Assembly (NCBI GenBank): GCA_002480495.1
Contig: DLCG01000009.1
Span: 325,626-389,625, forward strand
Length of the DNA stretch: 64,000 nucleotides
Source: Rhodobiaceae bacterium UBA7804
Lineage (GTDB): Bacteria; Pseudomonadota; Alphaproteobacteria; Parvibaculales; Parvibaculaceae
Reading direction: 5' to 3'
The translations under genes and the position numbers were made by a program. Positions 17,228 to 24,762 of this stretch are shown here, in pieces. The notes under the pieces were generated by a model. The model was not told the DNA's origin and made no database searches. It saw only the letters and a program-made list of their open reading frames with translations. The first letter of the stretch is position 1, and each line of letters begins with the position of its first letter.

Positions 17228-18096
17228 CAGGTCTCCGTCTTCTCGTTTATCGCGGCGGCATCGGCGAGCATCTCGCCAAGGCCGATCAATTCGTTGTAGC
17301 GCTGGAAGGTGACGCGCGCTTCGCCCTCGGCAAGCCCCTCGCCCTTCACCAGCGTTTCATAGACCGATTGCAGCCGTGCCGTCACGGCGAGAAGCGCCGA
17401 GACGGGGAAAAGCACGATCTTGAATCCCAGCTCCTCCAGCGCCTTCGCGCCGAGATAGGGCGTCTTTCCGTCCTCGACGATATTGGCGACCAGCGGCACG
17501 CCCTTGAATGTCTCCGCCACTTTGCGCAGTTCCGCCTCATCGCGCGGCGCCTCTATGAAAAGAATGTCGGCGCCCGCTTTCAGGAATGCCTCGCCGCGAC
17601 GGAGCGCCTCGTCGAGATCATGCGTCGCGCGCGCATCCGTCCGCGCCATGATCTTGAAGCTCGCGCTTTCGCGCGCCTCGGCCGCCGCGCGGATTTTCGC
17701 CGCCGCCTCCGTAATGGCCACGACTTCCTTTCCTTCCATATGGCCGCAGCGCTTGGGGAACACCTGGTCCTCGATCTGGATGCAGTCCGCGCCCGCCGCT
17801 TCATAGGCGCGCACGAGCTTCGCGGCGTTCAGCGGCCCGCCATGTCCGTTGTCGCCATCGGCGATCAGCGGCACCGGCGCGCAGGACGCAGCAATCGCGC
17901 GCACGCGCTCGCTCATCTCGGCGGCGCTCACAAGGCCGATATCGGGCAGGCCGAAACTCGCGCCCGAAACGCCGAAGCCCGTCATATAGACCACCTTCGC
18001 GCCCGCCTTCGCGGCGAGCTTCGCCGACAGCGCATCATAGGCGCCGGGCGCGACGATGATCTCCTGCCCTTTCAGCAGTTCCTGCAATCGCGTCAT
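17227..18096 (-). CDS. Isocitrate lyase / PEP mutase family lyase (oxaloacetate decarboxylase or 2-methylisocitrate-lyase-like)
   Basis: A (beta/alpha)8 enzyme of the ICL/PEPM superfamily, 289 residues. It contains GFGVSGASFGLPDIG, the metal-binding DGDNGHGG stretch, the QIEDQVFPKRCGH signature with the catalytic Cys of the lyase branch, and ARTDAR. Carbon-carbon lyase or decarboxylase chemistry on a 2-oxo or 2-hydroxy acid is expected; the exact substrate is undetermined. The ATG at 18096 is chosen because it overlaps the MarR gene's stop as ATGA and begins the conserved MTRLQELL segment; the frame open further upstream is not conserved-looking. It is co-directional and coupled with both neighbours. 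Confidence 0.85.
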   Translation of the reverse strand: MTRLQELLKGQEIIVAPGAYDALSAKLAAKAGAKVVYMTGFGVSGASFGLPDIGLVSAAEMSERVRAIAASCAPVPLIADGDNGHGGPLNAAKLVRAYEAAGADCIQIEDQVFPKRCGHMEGKEVVAITEAAAKIRAAAEARESASFKIMARTDARATHDLDEALRRGEAFLKAGADILFIEAPRDEAELRKVAETFKGVPLVANIVEDGKTPYLGAKALEELGFKIVLFPVSALLAVTARLQSVYETLVKGEGLAEGEARVTFQRYNELIGLGEMLADAAAINEKTET

Positions 18097-18611
18097 GCTC
18101 TTTTCTTCTTCCCCGCCTTCATGCCTTGCGGTTTCGCCGGCTGCTTCCTTACCACCGGCGCCTCGCCCCAATCCGCGCTGACGATCCTTGCAAGATCGTC
18201 CACGCTTTGCGCGCCGAGCCTCGCTTCGAGTTCGGCCTCCAGCGACAGCACGATGTCGAGCGCGTCGAGCCGCATCGCCGCGCCTTCCGGCGCGAAGCGG
18301 ACGAGTTTGCAGCGTGCGTCTTCCGGGTCCGGCTCCAGATAGATAAGCCCCTTTTCCTCCAGCTCGCGCAAGGCCGTGTTCATGGATTGCCGCGTCACGC
18401 CGAGCAGCCGCGCCAGCTCGCTCGGCCGGCGCACGCCTGCATGCACATAGATCATGGCCATGGATTCAAGGCGGCGCACACCGCCATGTCCGCGCTCGTC
18501 CAGGCTCTTCTGCAGCGCGCCGTCGAACCAGATGAAGCGATTGAGAAGCTGCGCCATCAGAAGCCCGGGCTTCCTGTCCATTTTTCCTCGCGCCCTTTCG
18601 CCTTGAGTCAT
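18093..18611 (-). CDS. MarR-family transcriptional regulator
   Basis: Winged-helix DNA-binding protein of 172 residues. The HTH is RPSELARLLGVTRQSMNTALRELEEKGLI (about residues 63-91), followed by a wing (EPDPEDARCKLVRF) and a C-terminal dimerisation helix region with a basic tail. It is the first gene of a minus-strand set (regulator, lyase, thioesterase) and is divergent from the CMD-VOC-membrane set with only 49 bp between start codons. A 17-bp palindrome lies 1 bp upstream of its start codon, so it probably represses itself and the divergent genes. The inducer is unknown. Confidence 0.88.
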   Translation of the reverse strand: MTQGERARGKMDRKPGLLMAQLLNRFIWFDGALQKSLDERGHGGVRRLESMAMIYVHAGVRRPSELARLLGVTRQSMNTALRELEEKGLIYLEPDPEDARCKLVRFAPEGAAMRLDALDIVLSLEAELEARLGAQSVDDLARIVSADWGEAPVVRKQPAKPQGMKAGKKKRA

Positions 18612-18612
18612 T

Positions 18613-18629
18613 TGTCAGTTTATCTTACA
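18613..18629. promoter_or_regulatory. Palindromic operator candidate for the MarR-type regulator
   Basis: TGTCAGTTTATCTTACA is an imperfect palindrome (TGTnAG-n-T-n-A-n-CTnACA, six matched pairs, centred on 18621) between the divergent regulator and CMD genes. On the plus strand a possible promoter, TTGAGT (18603-18608) and TACATT (18626-18631) with 17-nt spacing, straddles it. A MarR dimer bound here would block both directions. Confidence 0.6.
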
Positions 18630-18660
18630 TTCTTGCCGGTCATGCAACGGGAGGAATGGC

Positions 18661-19302
18661 ATGCCGAGATTGAGACAGGTCGCGAAAGCGGACGCAGACC
18701 CCTTCGCGCAGCAGCTTTACAAGATACTCTTCGGGGAGCGCGATCCGGTGAAGGAGCCGGGCACGGCCACAGGCACGCCCGGAAACTGGTGGACCGTCTT
18801 CGCCCTCGTGCCGGACGCTTTCAAGCATACGACCGAAGGCTTCCAGTTCTACCGGAGCCCCAATCGCAAGCTCGATCCGAAGCTCCGCGAGCTCGGCCAG
18901 ATCCGCGCGGGCTTCGCGCGCGGATCGCAATTCGTCTTCTCCCAGCATTGCAAGGCCTGCCGCGATGTCGGCCTCTCGGAAGAGCAGATCGAGGCGATAC
19001 CGCATTGGCCGATCGCGGATTGCTGGTCGCCCGTCGAGCGCGCGCTTCTTGCCTATACGGATTGCCTGGTGCTGCAGGGCGGCCGTGTGCCCGAAGCGAT
19101 CTTCGATGCGATGAAGAAACATCTTTCGGACGAAGAGATACTCGAATTCACCTACATCACCGCGACCTACGACATGCACGCCACCATGTCCCGCGCGCTC
19201 CGGCTCGAATATGACGACGTGGACGAACGCGTCGTGGAGATCGCAGCGCCCACGGGAAGCTCGAACGACGTGATGAGCATGGTCGACAGCAAGGAGGACT
19301 GA
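18661..19302 (+). CDS. Carboxymuconolactone decarboxylase / AhpD-like family protein
   Basis: All-helical CMD-family protein of 213 residues. The redox CxxC pair is HCKACRDVG (Cys97 and Cys100), within GSQFVFSQHCKACRDVGLS, as in alkylhydroperoxidase AhpD; the His that follows three residues after the second Cys in AhpD is not present (Gly instead), so peroxidase activity is not certain. A GGGAGG Shine-Dalgarno precedes the ATG. It is followed 2 bp later by the VOC gene and shares an operator region with the divergent MarR gene. A decarboxylase/hydrolase role in ring-cleavage metabolism is an alternative. Confidence 0.8.
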   Translation: MPRLRQVAKADADPFAQQLYKILFGERDPVKEPGTATGTPGNWWTVFALVPDAFKHTTEGFQFYRSPNRKLDPKLRELGQIRAGFARGSQFVFSQHCKACRDVGLSEEQIEAIPHWPIADCWSPVERALLAYTDCLVLQGGRVPEAIFDAMKKHLSDEEILEFTYITATYDMHATMSRALRLEYDDVDERVVEIAAPTGSSNDVMSMVDSKED

Positions 19303-19304
19303 AA

Positions 19305-19832
19305 ATGGGCTATCACCATCTTGCGCTCGCCGCACGCGACATGAAGGCGATCCACGAATTCTACGAAGGCATCATGGGCTTCGAACTCGTGAAGGTCGAG
19401 GTCGGCCCCGCGCCGGAAGGCGGATGGGCCAAGCATTTCTTCTACCGGATGGAAGACGATTCCAAGTTCATCGCCTTCTGGGAAATGCACGACATTCCCG
19501 GCACGGAGAATTTCGAGACGAATCTTTCCAAGGCCGCGGGCGTACCCGACCACATCAATCACATCTCCTTCGATGTGAAGGACAAGGCCGATCTCGACCG
19601 CCGCCGCCAGCAATGGCTCGATGCGGGGCTCGATGTGCTGGAGATCGACCATAACTGGTGCCACTCGGTCTACACGAAGGACCCGAACGGCAACTTTGTG
19701 GAGTTCTGCCTGACTACGGGCAGCTTCACGGCGGAAGACCGCGAGGCGGCGCTTGCCGCGCTCACCTCGGAGAAGCCCGACTTCTCGAAGCCGCCCGCCA
19801 ATGTGCAGTTCCACAAGCCGAAGGCGGCCTGA
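19305..19832 (+). CDS. VOC-superfamily (glyoxalase/dioxygenase-like) protein
   Basis: Vicinal-oxygen-chelate fold protein of 175 residues. The N-terminal GYHHLALAARDMKAIHEFYE carries the first metal-ligand His, HINHISFDVKDKADLD the second module's His, and DPNGNFVEFCL the terminal Glu, the arrangement of extradiol dioxygenases and glyoxalase-I-like enzymes. It is coupled to the CMD gene (2-bp gap) and followed by a small membrane protein. With the CMD protein it suggests breakdown of an aromatic or hydroperoxide-type compound, but the substrate cannot be read from the sequence. Confidence 0.82.
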   Translation: MGYHHLALAARDMKAIHEFYEGIMGFELVKVEVGPAPEGGWAKHFFYRMEDDSKFIAFWEMHDIPGTENFETNLSKAAGVPDHINHISFDVKDKADLDRRRQQWLDAGLDVLEIDHNWCHSVYTKDPNGNFVEFCLTTGSFTAEDREAALAALTSEKPDFSKPPANVQFHKPKAA

Positions 19833-19859
19833 CGCGGACCCGCAAGCAAAGAGACGGAC

Positions 19860-20375
19860 ATGCAGGAGCTGCTCGCACCCTGGTATGCCCAGATCAAGTT
19901 CCTGCATGTCGTTTTCGTGGGAATCTGGGCCTTCTCCACGGCGGTCGCCTATCAGAACTATGTCATCCCGGCTTTTCGCCGCGCGCTGGCAAACCCGGAG
20001 GATGCGGCGGCCATCGATCATCGCAACCGCATGATCGAGGCTTTCGACAGGGGCGTCATTCTCGAACACGTCGCCTTTCCGGGCATCCTCGTCACCGGCC
20101 TCCTCATGCTCTGGCTCGGCGGCTGGTCGCCTTCGGAGTCGTGGTGGCTCATGGCCAAGCTAGGCCTGGTCGTCCTCGTCTTCATTCCGATGGAAGCGGT
20201 CGACTACCGCATCTCGCATTTCTCGAAGCCCAAGCGGCAGATGCGGCTCGACGGCGAGACGGAGAGGCTCGAAGCCGCCGTCACCTTCCACTGGAAGTTC
20301 CTGCGCGTCAGCACTTTCTTCGTTGTCACGGCGATCCCCGCCGCGATCTATCTCGCGGTCGTGAAACCCGTGTGA
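19860..20375 (+). CDS. Small integral membrane protein (HemJ/DUF2269-like topology)
   Basis: Four predicted transmembrane helices in 171 residues (about 13-35, 65-90, 97-115 and 145-168). His residues lie in or next to helices 1, 2 and 4 (FLHVVFVGIW, LEHVAFPG, TFHWKFLR), which resembles small haem-associated membrane proteins such as HemJ/CopD-like families, but no family is assigned with confidence. A basic cytoplasmic loop precedes the last helix. It starts 27 bp after the VOC gene and ends just before an intergenic palindromic repeat. Function unknown. Confidence 0.7.
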   Translation: MQELLAPWYAQIKFLHVVFVGIWAFSTAVAYQNYVIPAFRRALANPEDAAAIDHRNRMIEAFDRGVILEHVAFPGILVTGLLMLWLGGWSPSESWWLMAKLGLVVLVFIPMEAVDYRISHFSKPKRQMRLDGETERLEAAVTFHWKFLRVSTFFVVTAIPAAIYLAVVKPV

Positions 20376-20390
20376 GATGCGCCAACCCCT

Positions 20391-20444
20391 GCACCTCCCC
20401 CCTTGAGGGGGAGACCGGATCGCGCCAGCGATCCGGGTGGGGGG
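20391..20444 (+). repeat. Two-hairpin intergenic repeat, copy A
   Basis: Order: a CCTCCCCC/GGGGGAG hairpin with a CTTGA-type loop, then the palindrome CCGGATCGC-gcca-GCGATCCGG, then GTGGGGGG. The same order occurs at 40351-40413 and, inverted with a different central palindrome, at 40453-40513. Here it lies between the convergent membrane-protein and autotransporter genes and could double as a bidirectional terminator-like structure. Confidence 0.75.
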
Positions 20445-20457
20445 TATCTCGCTCCCC

Positions 20458-22101
20458 TCAAAACGAGAGGCCGATCTTCCCCGATACGGTGTAATTCGCA
20501 GCCTCCGCCTGTCCGAGACCGGCGATCTCCGTGACCATCTTCATGTCGAAGAATTCATCGAGCGCCGTCAGAACGACACCCATCTCGATGTCTCCCGTGA
20601 TTTCGTCATCTTCCTTTTCCGCGAGCGGCGACCAGCTGCGTTCGGCGCGGTCGAAGGTCCAATGCGTTTCGAGGCTTGCATAGGGCCGCACCTCGGAGAA
20701 AAAGCCCTTCTCTTCCACATCATAGGTGAAACCGCTACGCCAGGTGGCGCGCCCGCGCGAGCGCGTTTCGCCATGTGCATCCGCAGAGACAAGCGCGATC
20801 CGGTTCAGGCTCACCTCACCCGCCGGCTTGAATTCGAGGCGGCCGAAGTTCCACTTCCCTTCAAGGCTTGCGCCCGAGTGAAAGCTCGCGCCGCGATAGC
20901 CGACACTCCATGCCGCGCTATCGACATGGTCCGTCCGCGCACCCGCCCCCGCAAAGGCCCGCAGGCTCAGATGCTCGGTCAGGCCCTGCGTGACGAAAGG
21001 CGACACATAGAAGGATTCCGCGCTCCAGTCCGCCGAACCGTCGCGCCATGAGCGTCCCCAGCTCAGCGCGGCACCGATCTTCGTCGTTTCGTCGAGCGGC
21101 CAGGCGGCGCCGCCCGAAACCACGAGCCGGCGCTTCCTTCCGTCGAGCATCCAGTCGCCGCTCGTTTCGCTCCAGACCTGCATGTCCGCGGGAAGAAGCG
21201 GCTTCGCCTTGCCGATCAGCGCCCTTTCCGCATAACCCGTCACGATGCGCGCGAAAGGAATGACGCTGTCGCTTCCCTCGACGGCGTCCTTCCTCCTTTC
21301 CTCATCGTCCCTGGGTGCGGCGAAGCGCGCGGCAATGCGCTGCCGGTCCCGGTCCGCGAGGCGCTTTTTCCTTTCCACCGGCGCATGGCGGCGGTCGAGC
21401 GCCGCCATTTCAGCGTCCGAGACCCAGCCCGTGCGGATGCGCTGCGGCGCATGGGGCGCGGCGCCGGGGGGCGGCAGGGTGCGTGTGAGCACCGCGAGGT
21501 AGCGGGCATGCTGTTCCGGTGTGATCTTGTTCTGCGCGGCAAGCGTTTCGACGGCGGCGACCTGCCAGCCATGCACGATGCGGCGGATATAGCGCAGCGC
21601 ATAGGCCTCGCGCACCGCCTTCCCTTTCAGACCCGGCGGCTCGGCGCGGGCGACGGCGGGCCGCATGACATCGTATCCCGCGCGCCATCCCGAACGGAGC
21701 GCGGCGCGGCGCGCCTCCTCGAAAAGGCCGACCGGCAGACCGAGACTTGCCGCGGCCGGTCCCGGCTGGCAGCGCGGGCAATCGGCCCGCAGGGCGAGGC
21801 CGGCAATGCTCAGCCCCTCGACCTCGTGGAGGTCGGGCAATGGCGGGAGAGCGGGCCGCCGCTTCACAGCGAGGAAGGAGGACACCGGCGGCGGCGCCGG
21901 ATTGCGGGCCGGCGCGCCGTTCAGCAACTTCTCATGCGTCTCCAGCACCGCGAAGTGATCGGCGAAGATGGCGCCGTCCGGCGCGCCTTGATAGCCCGCG
22001 CGCGCGGGCGCCGCCGCACCAGCAAGAAGCAGCCCGCAGAGAAGTGCATATCCGGCCAAATATCCGGCAAGGGCGCGCAAACGCCGCTCGGAGCTCGCCA
22101 T
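20458..22101 (-). CDS. Autotransporter-type outer-membrane beta-barrel protein
   Basis: Exported protein of about 547 residues: a long-h-region signal peptide (cleavage near APARA-GYQG), a roughly 280-residue alpha/proline-rich passenger region with several Cys-x-x-Cys-type residues (LRADCPRCQPG), then an Arg/Asp-rich linker and a C-terminal ~270-residue barrel made of alternating aromatic/hydrophobic strands (WSVGYRGASFHSG, YTVSGKIGLSF). The chain ends in Phe, the usual BAM recognition residue. The ATG at 22101 has a GAGG Shine-Dalgarno 8 nt upstream and begins directly before the signal peptide; the 37 codons further upstream look non-coding. Passenger function unknown. A 282-bp spacer upstream holds an inverted repeat. 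Confidence 0.8.
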   Translation of the reverse strand: MASSERRLRALAGYLAGYALLCGLLLAGAAAPARAGYQGAPDGAIFADHFAVLETHEKLLNGAPARNPAPPPVSSFLAVKRRPALPPLPDLHEVEGLSIAGLALRADCPRCQPGPAAASLGLPVGLFEEARRAALRSGWRAGYDVMRPAVARAEPPGLKGKAVREAYALRYIRRIVHGWQVAAVETLAAQNKITPEQHARYLAVLTRTLPPPGAAPHAPQRIRTGWVSDAEMAALDRRHAPVERKKRLADRDRQRIAARFAAPRDDEERRKDAVEGSDSVIPFARIVTGYAERALIGKAKPLLPADMQVWSETSGDWMLDGRKRRLVVSGGAAWPLDETTKIGAALSWGRSWRDGSADWSAESFYVSPFVTQGLTEHLSLRAFAGAGARTDHVDSAAWSVGYRGASFHSGASLEGKWNFGRLEFKPAGEVSLNRIALVSADAHGETRSRGRATWRSGFTYDVEEKGFFSEVRPYASLETHWTFDRAERSWSPLAEKEDDEITGDIEMGVVLTALDEFFDMKMVTEIAGLGQAEAANYTVSGKIGLSF

Positions 22102-22298
22102 GATCGCGACCTCGTCATCATCCGTTTTTCGGGTTGGTCCGGCTCGACCATCGACGATTGCGCAGAAATCCCGCCCTCTGCCCGGTACCGCCTTCAATTT
22201 ACGGGCGGGCACCGTTAACGGGAAATGAAAAGACCTGGACGGGCCGCTTCAGGAGCATGTTTATCGCGATTTTCGTTCGCCACTGACACACACATTCC

Positions 22299-22329
22299 AT
22301 AAGACGACGATCATCCGTATACGTCTTAT
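22299..22329. repeat. Inverted repeat upstream of the autotransporter gene
   Basis: ATAAGACG (22299-22306) and CGTCTTAT (22322-22329) are perfect 8-bp arms 15 bp apart. The site is 198 bp upstream of the autotransporter start and 55 bp downstream of the XRE regulator stop, both on the minus strand. No T-run follows on the minus strand, so an operator is as plausible as a terminator stem. The rest of 22102-22383 shows no gene. Confidence 0.4.
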
Positions 22330-22383
22330 CTTGCGCCGCGCCCGTCCCGGTTCGGTTACGGAAATTATCCCCGGCTCCGGCAC

Positions 22384-23007
22384 TCAGAAGCTCGGCGGCG
22401 TGCAGGCCGAGACGATCACGCAATCGATGGTGCCCGGATTCCGGAATCGATGGGGGAGGCGCGAGTCGAAGTAGTAGGCATCGCCTGCAACGAGGCGTCG
22501 GACCTCGCCGCCGACGGTAAGTTCGAGGACGCCGGAGATGACGATGCCGCATTCCTCGCCCGCATGGGAGAGCATCTCGTCGCCCGTATCGGCGCCGGGC
22601 GCATAGCGCTCATGCATCATCTGGATGGCGCGGCCGCGCGTGTCGCGTCCGACGAGGCGGAAGGAGACGGGCCCGCCCGCGATCTCGCGCAGTTCCTTCG
22701 CCTGGTAGAAGACCTTCGAGCGTGGTTTCAGATCGAGCGTCAGGAAGTCGGCAATGGAGATCGGAAAGCCGTCCAGCACCTTTTTCAGGGAGCCGACGGA
22801 GGGGCTGATCCGGTTCTGCTCGATCAGCGAAATCGTGCCATTCGTCACGCCCGCCCGCTTCGCCAGTTCGCGCTGGGACAGGCCGTGCATCTTCCGGAGT
22901 TCGCGCAGCCGCGCGCCAATATCGGGGCTCGCCTCGTCGCCCTCGGATTTCTCGACATCCCCGGCGACGGGCGCGGAACGGTGCGCTTGTCTGAAGTCCC
23001 CTGCCAT
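22384..23007 (-). CDS. XRE-family regulator with C-terminal cupin domain (PuuR-like)
   Basis: 207 residues: a ~30-residue unstructured N-terminus, an XRE helix-turn-helix (IGARLRELRKMHGLSQ through NGTISLIEQNRISPSVGSLKKVL, about 31-85), then a RmlC-type cupin with HAGEECGIVISG and GDAYYFDSRLPHRFRNPG. This architecture is shared by PuuR, which controls putrescine catabolism. The gene is divergent from an omega-amino-acid aminotransferase gene, so control of polyamine or beta-alanine catabolism is likely. No strong Shine-Dalgarno precedes the ATG at 23007, and an inverted repeat overlaps the leader, consistent with autoregulation. Confidence 0.87.
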   Translation of the reverse strand: MAGDFRQAHRSAPVAGDVEKSEGDEASPDIGARLRELRKMHGLSQRELAKRAGVTNGTISLIEQNRISPSVGSLKKVLDGFPISIADFLTLDLKPRSKVFYQAKELREIAGGPVSFRLVGRDTRGRAIQMMHERYAPGADTGDEMLSHAGEECGIVISGVLELTVGGEVRRLVAGDAYYFDSRLPHRFRNPGTIDCVIVSACTPPSF

Positions 23008-23011
23008 TTGT

Positions 23012-23033
23012 CCAAGATACTAAACACCCTTGG
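23012..23033. promoter_or_regulatory. Inverted-repeat operator candidate between XRE-cupin regulator and aminotransferase
   Basis: CCAAG (23012-23016) and CTTGG (23029-23033) are mirrored across 12 AT-rich bases (ATACTAAACACC). The outer flanks TG(T) and CA extend the symmetry with one bulged base. The site begins 4 bp upstream of the regulator's ATG and lies about 80 bp before the aminotransferase start. Confidence 0.4.
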
Positions 23034-23113
23034 CAGAGTCACGCAGGAGAATGCTTGCTTTCGGCGCGTTGCGGACTTTCAATCGCAGAAATTATTAAAC
23101 GGAGAACTGCCCC

Positions 23114-24439
23114 ATGAGCGCCAGCACGACGCCAAACGACCTCGAATCCTTCTGGCTGCCCTTCACGCCGAACCGCCAGTTCAAGCGCGAGCCGCGCATC
23201 GTCTCGCGGGCGAAGGACATGCATTACTACAAGCCCGACGGGACGCCGGTACTCGACGCGACGGCAGGGCTCTGGTGCTCCAATGCAGGCCATTGCCGCG
23301 AACCCATCGTGAGGGCGATCCAGGAGCAGGCGGGTGAGCTCGATTTCGCGCCCTCCTTCCAGTTCGGCCATCCCAAGGTCTTCGAACTTGCGAGCCGCAT
23401 CGCGGAGCTCGCGCCGGGCGATCTCGACCACGTCTTCTTCTGCAACTCGGGTTCCGAGGCTGCCGACAGCGCGCTCAAGATGGCGATCGCCTATCACCGC
23501 GCGAATGGCGAGGGGACGCGCACGCGCCTCATCGGCCGCGAGCGCGGCTATCACGGCGTCGGCTTTGGCGGCATCTCGGTCGGCGGCATGGTCGCGAACC
23601 GCAAGTTCTACGGACCGCTGCTCGCCGGCACGGATCACCTGCCGCATACCTATAACCGCGCCGAGCAGGCCTTCACCGTGGGCGAGCCCGAATGGGGCGC
23701 GCATCTCGCCGACGAGTTGCAGCGCATGGTGGACCTCCATGACGCCTCGACCATCGCGGCCGTGATCGTCGAGCCGATGGCGGGATCGACCGGCGTGCTG
23801 CCGCCGCCCAAGGGCTACCTGAAGCGCCTGCGCGAACTCTGCGACAAGCACGGCATCCTGCTGATCTTCGACGAAGTGATCACCGGCTTCGGACGGCTCG
23901 GCCATGCGACGGCGGCCGAACGCTTCGGCGTCACGCCGGACATCATGACCTTCGCGAAGGGCGTGACCTCGGGCACGGTGCCGATGGGCGGCTGCGTGGT
24001 GCGCAAACATATCTACGAGGCCTACCAGACAGGCCCCGACCACATGATCGACCTCTTCCACGGCTATACTTATTCCGGCCATCCGCTCGCCGCGGCGGCG
24101 GGCCTTGCAACGCTCGACCTCTATCGCGACGAAGGGCTTTTCGACCGCGCGAAGAAGATGGAGCCCGTGATCGCCAGTGCGGCCATGAGCCTCAAGGATC
24201 ACGGCCTCGTGCAGGACATCCGCACCATCGGTTTCGTGGCCGCCTTCGACCTCGCACCCGTCGAAGGGCTTCCCGGCAAGCGCGGCTTCGACGCCATGCG
24301 CGTGGCCTTCCATGAGGAGAACATGATGGTCCGCGTCTCGGGCGACACCATCGCTTTCTCGCCGCCGCTCATCGCGGAGGAAAAGCATATCGACGAGGCC
24401 TTCGACAAGTTCCGCCGGACGCTCGACAAGGTGTCGTAG
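23114..24439 (+). CDS. Class III omega-amino acid:pyruvate aminotransferase
   Basis: PLP-dependent fold-type I enzyme, 441 residues, very like beta-alanine/omega-amino acid-pyruvate transaminases. Visible are LWCSNAGHCREPI, FCNSGSEAADSALK (PLP phosphate-binding), RGYHGVGFGG, VIVEPMAGSTG, the LLIFDEVITGFGRLG strand with the PLP-N1-binding Asp, and TFAKGVTSG with the Schiff-base Lys near residue 285. It is transcribed divergently from a PuuR-like regulator, matching a role in polyamine, beta-alanine or similar omega-amine breakdown. A strong terminator follows. Confidence 0.9.
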   Translation: MSASTTPNDLESFWLPFTPNRQFKREPRIVSRAKDMHYYKPDGTPVLDATAGLWCSNAGHCREPIVRAIQEQAGELDFAPSFQFGHPKVFELASRIAELAPGDLDHVFFCNSGSEAADSALKMAIAYHRANGEGTRTRLIGRERGYHGVGFGGISVGGMVANRKFYGPLLAGTDHLPHTYNRAEQAFTVGEPEWGAHLADELQRMVDLHDASTIAAVIVEPMAGSTGVLPPPKGYLKRLRELCDKHGILLIFDEVITGFGRLGHATAAERFGVTPDIMTFAKGVTSGTVPMGGCVVRKHIYEAYQTGPDHMIDLFHGYTYSGHPLAAAAGLATLDLYRDEGLFDRAKKMEPVIASAAMSLKDHGLVQDIRTIGFVAAFDLAPVEGLPGKRGFDAMRVAFHEENMMVRVSGDTIAFSPPLIAEEKHIDEAFDKFRRTLDKVS

Positions 24440-24467
24440 GAAACGATCCTTATACCGATGAAATCAG

Positions 24468-24501
24468 GCGGGGACAGGGCAACTTGTCCCCGCTTGTTTT
24501 T
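24468..24501 (+). terminator. Rho-independent terminator after the aminotransferase gene
   Basis: A perfect 9-bp stem, GCGGGGACA (24468-24476) with TGTCCCCGC (24485-24493), is followed by TTGTTTTTG. It begins 28 bp after the stop codon. Confidence 0.88.
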
Positions 24502-24527
24502 GCGTAGCGGGCATAACTCATGCCCAC

Positions 24528-24555
24528 CGTCACACGAACGTCACCGAACCGTCAC
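24528..24555 (+). promoter_or_regulatory. Three CGTCAC direct repeats at 11-bp period
   Basis: CGTCAC occurs at 24528, 24539 and 24550, exactly one helical turn apart, with similar spacers (ACGAA, CGAAC). This is the geometry of OmpR/PhoB-family response-regulator boxes. No gene start lies immediately downstream: the neighbouring genes are convergent. The site adjoins the structured element at 24565-24728. Confidence 0.45.
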
Positions 24556-24564
24556 ATGAGGCGT

Positions 24565-24728
24565 GGTTATCCCCGCCTGCGGCTTATCCCCGGAATTCAG
24601 GCTGCGCGTTTCCCCGACCCGGTTTCCCGAACCGGGAAGACGAGAGAAGAAGCTCCGGTGACTTATCCCCGGAGCCCTCCCTCCACGCGGCGTTTAATAT
24701 GTTGTGAAATCCCTGGGCGGGGATAACC
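24565..24728. repeat. Structured intergenic element with TTATCCCCG motifs and 13-bp terminal inverted repeats
   Basis: GGTTATCCCCGCC (24565-24577) and its exact reverse complement GGCGGGGATAACC (24716-24728) bound the segment. Two further TTATCCCCGG copies occur inside at 24584 and 24663, and CCCGGTT-tcccg-AACCGGG (24618-24636) forms a perfect 7-bp hairpin. I see no convincing coding sequence between 24502 and 24762. It could be a small mobile-element relic, a protein-binding cluster or a non-coding RNA. Confidence 0.55.
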
Positions 24729-24762
24729 GGGAGTAGTGTATCCCCCCGCGCGCGCCGGAGCC

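Noticed and set aside
24520..24726. 68-codon frame in the TTATCCCCG element
   Set aside because: Arg/Pro-rich, no Shine-Dalgarno, and it spans the inverted repeats; treated as non-coding.
24565..24728. Replication origin with DnaA boxes
   Set aside because: TTATCCCCG differs from the DnaA box TTATCCACA at key positions, and there is no dnaA, dnaN, hemE or parAB nearby.
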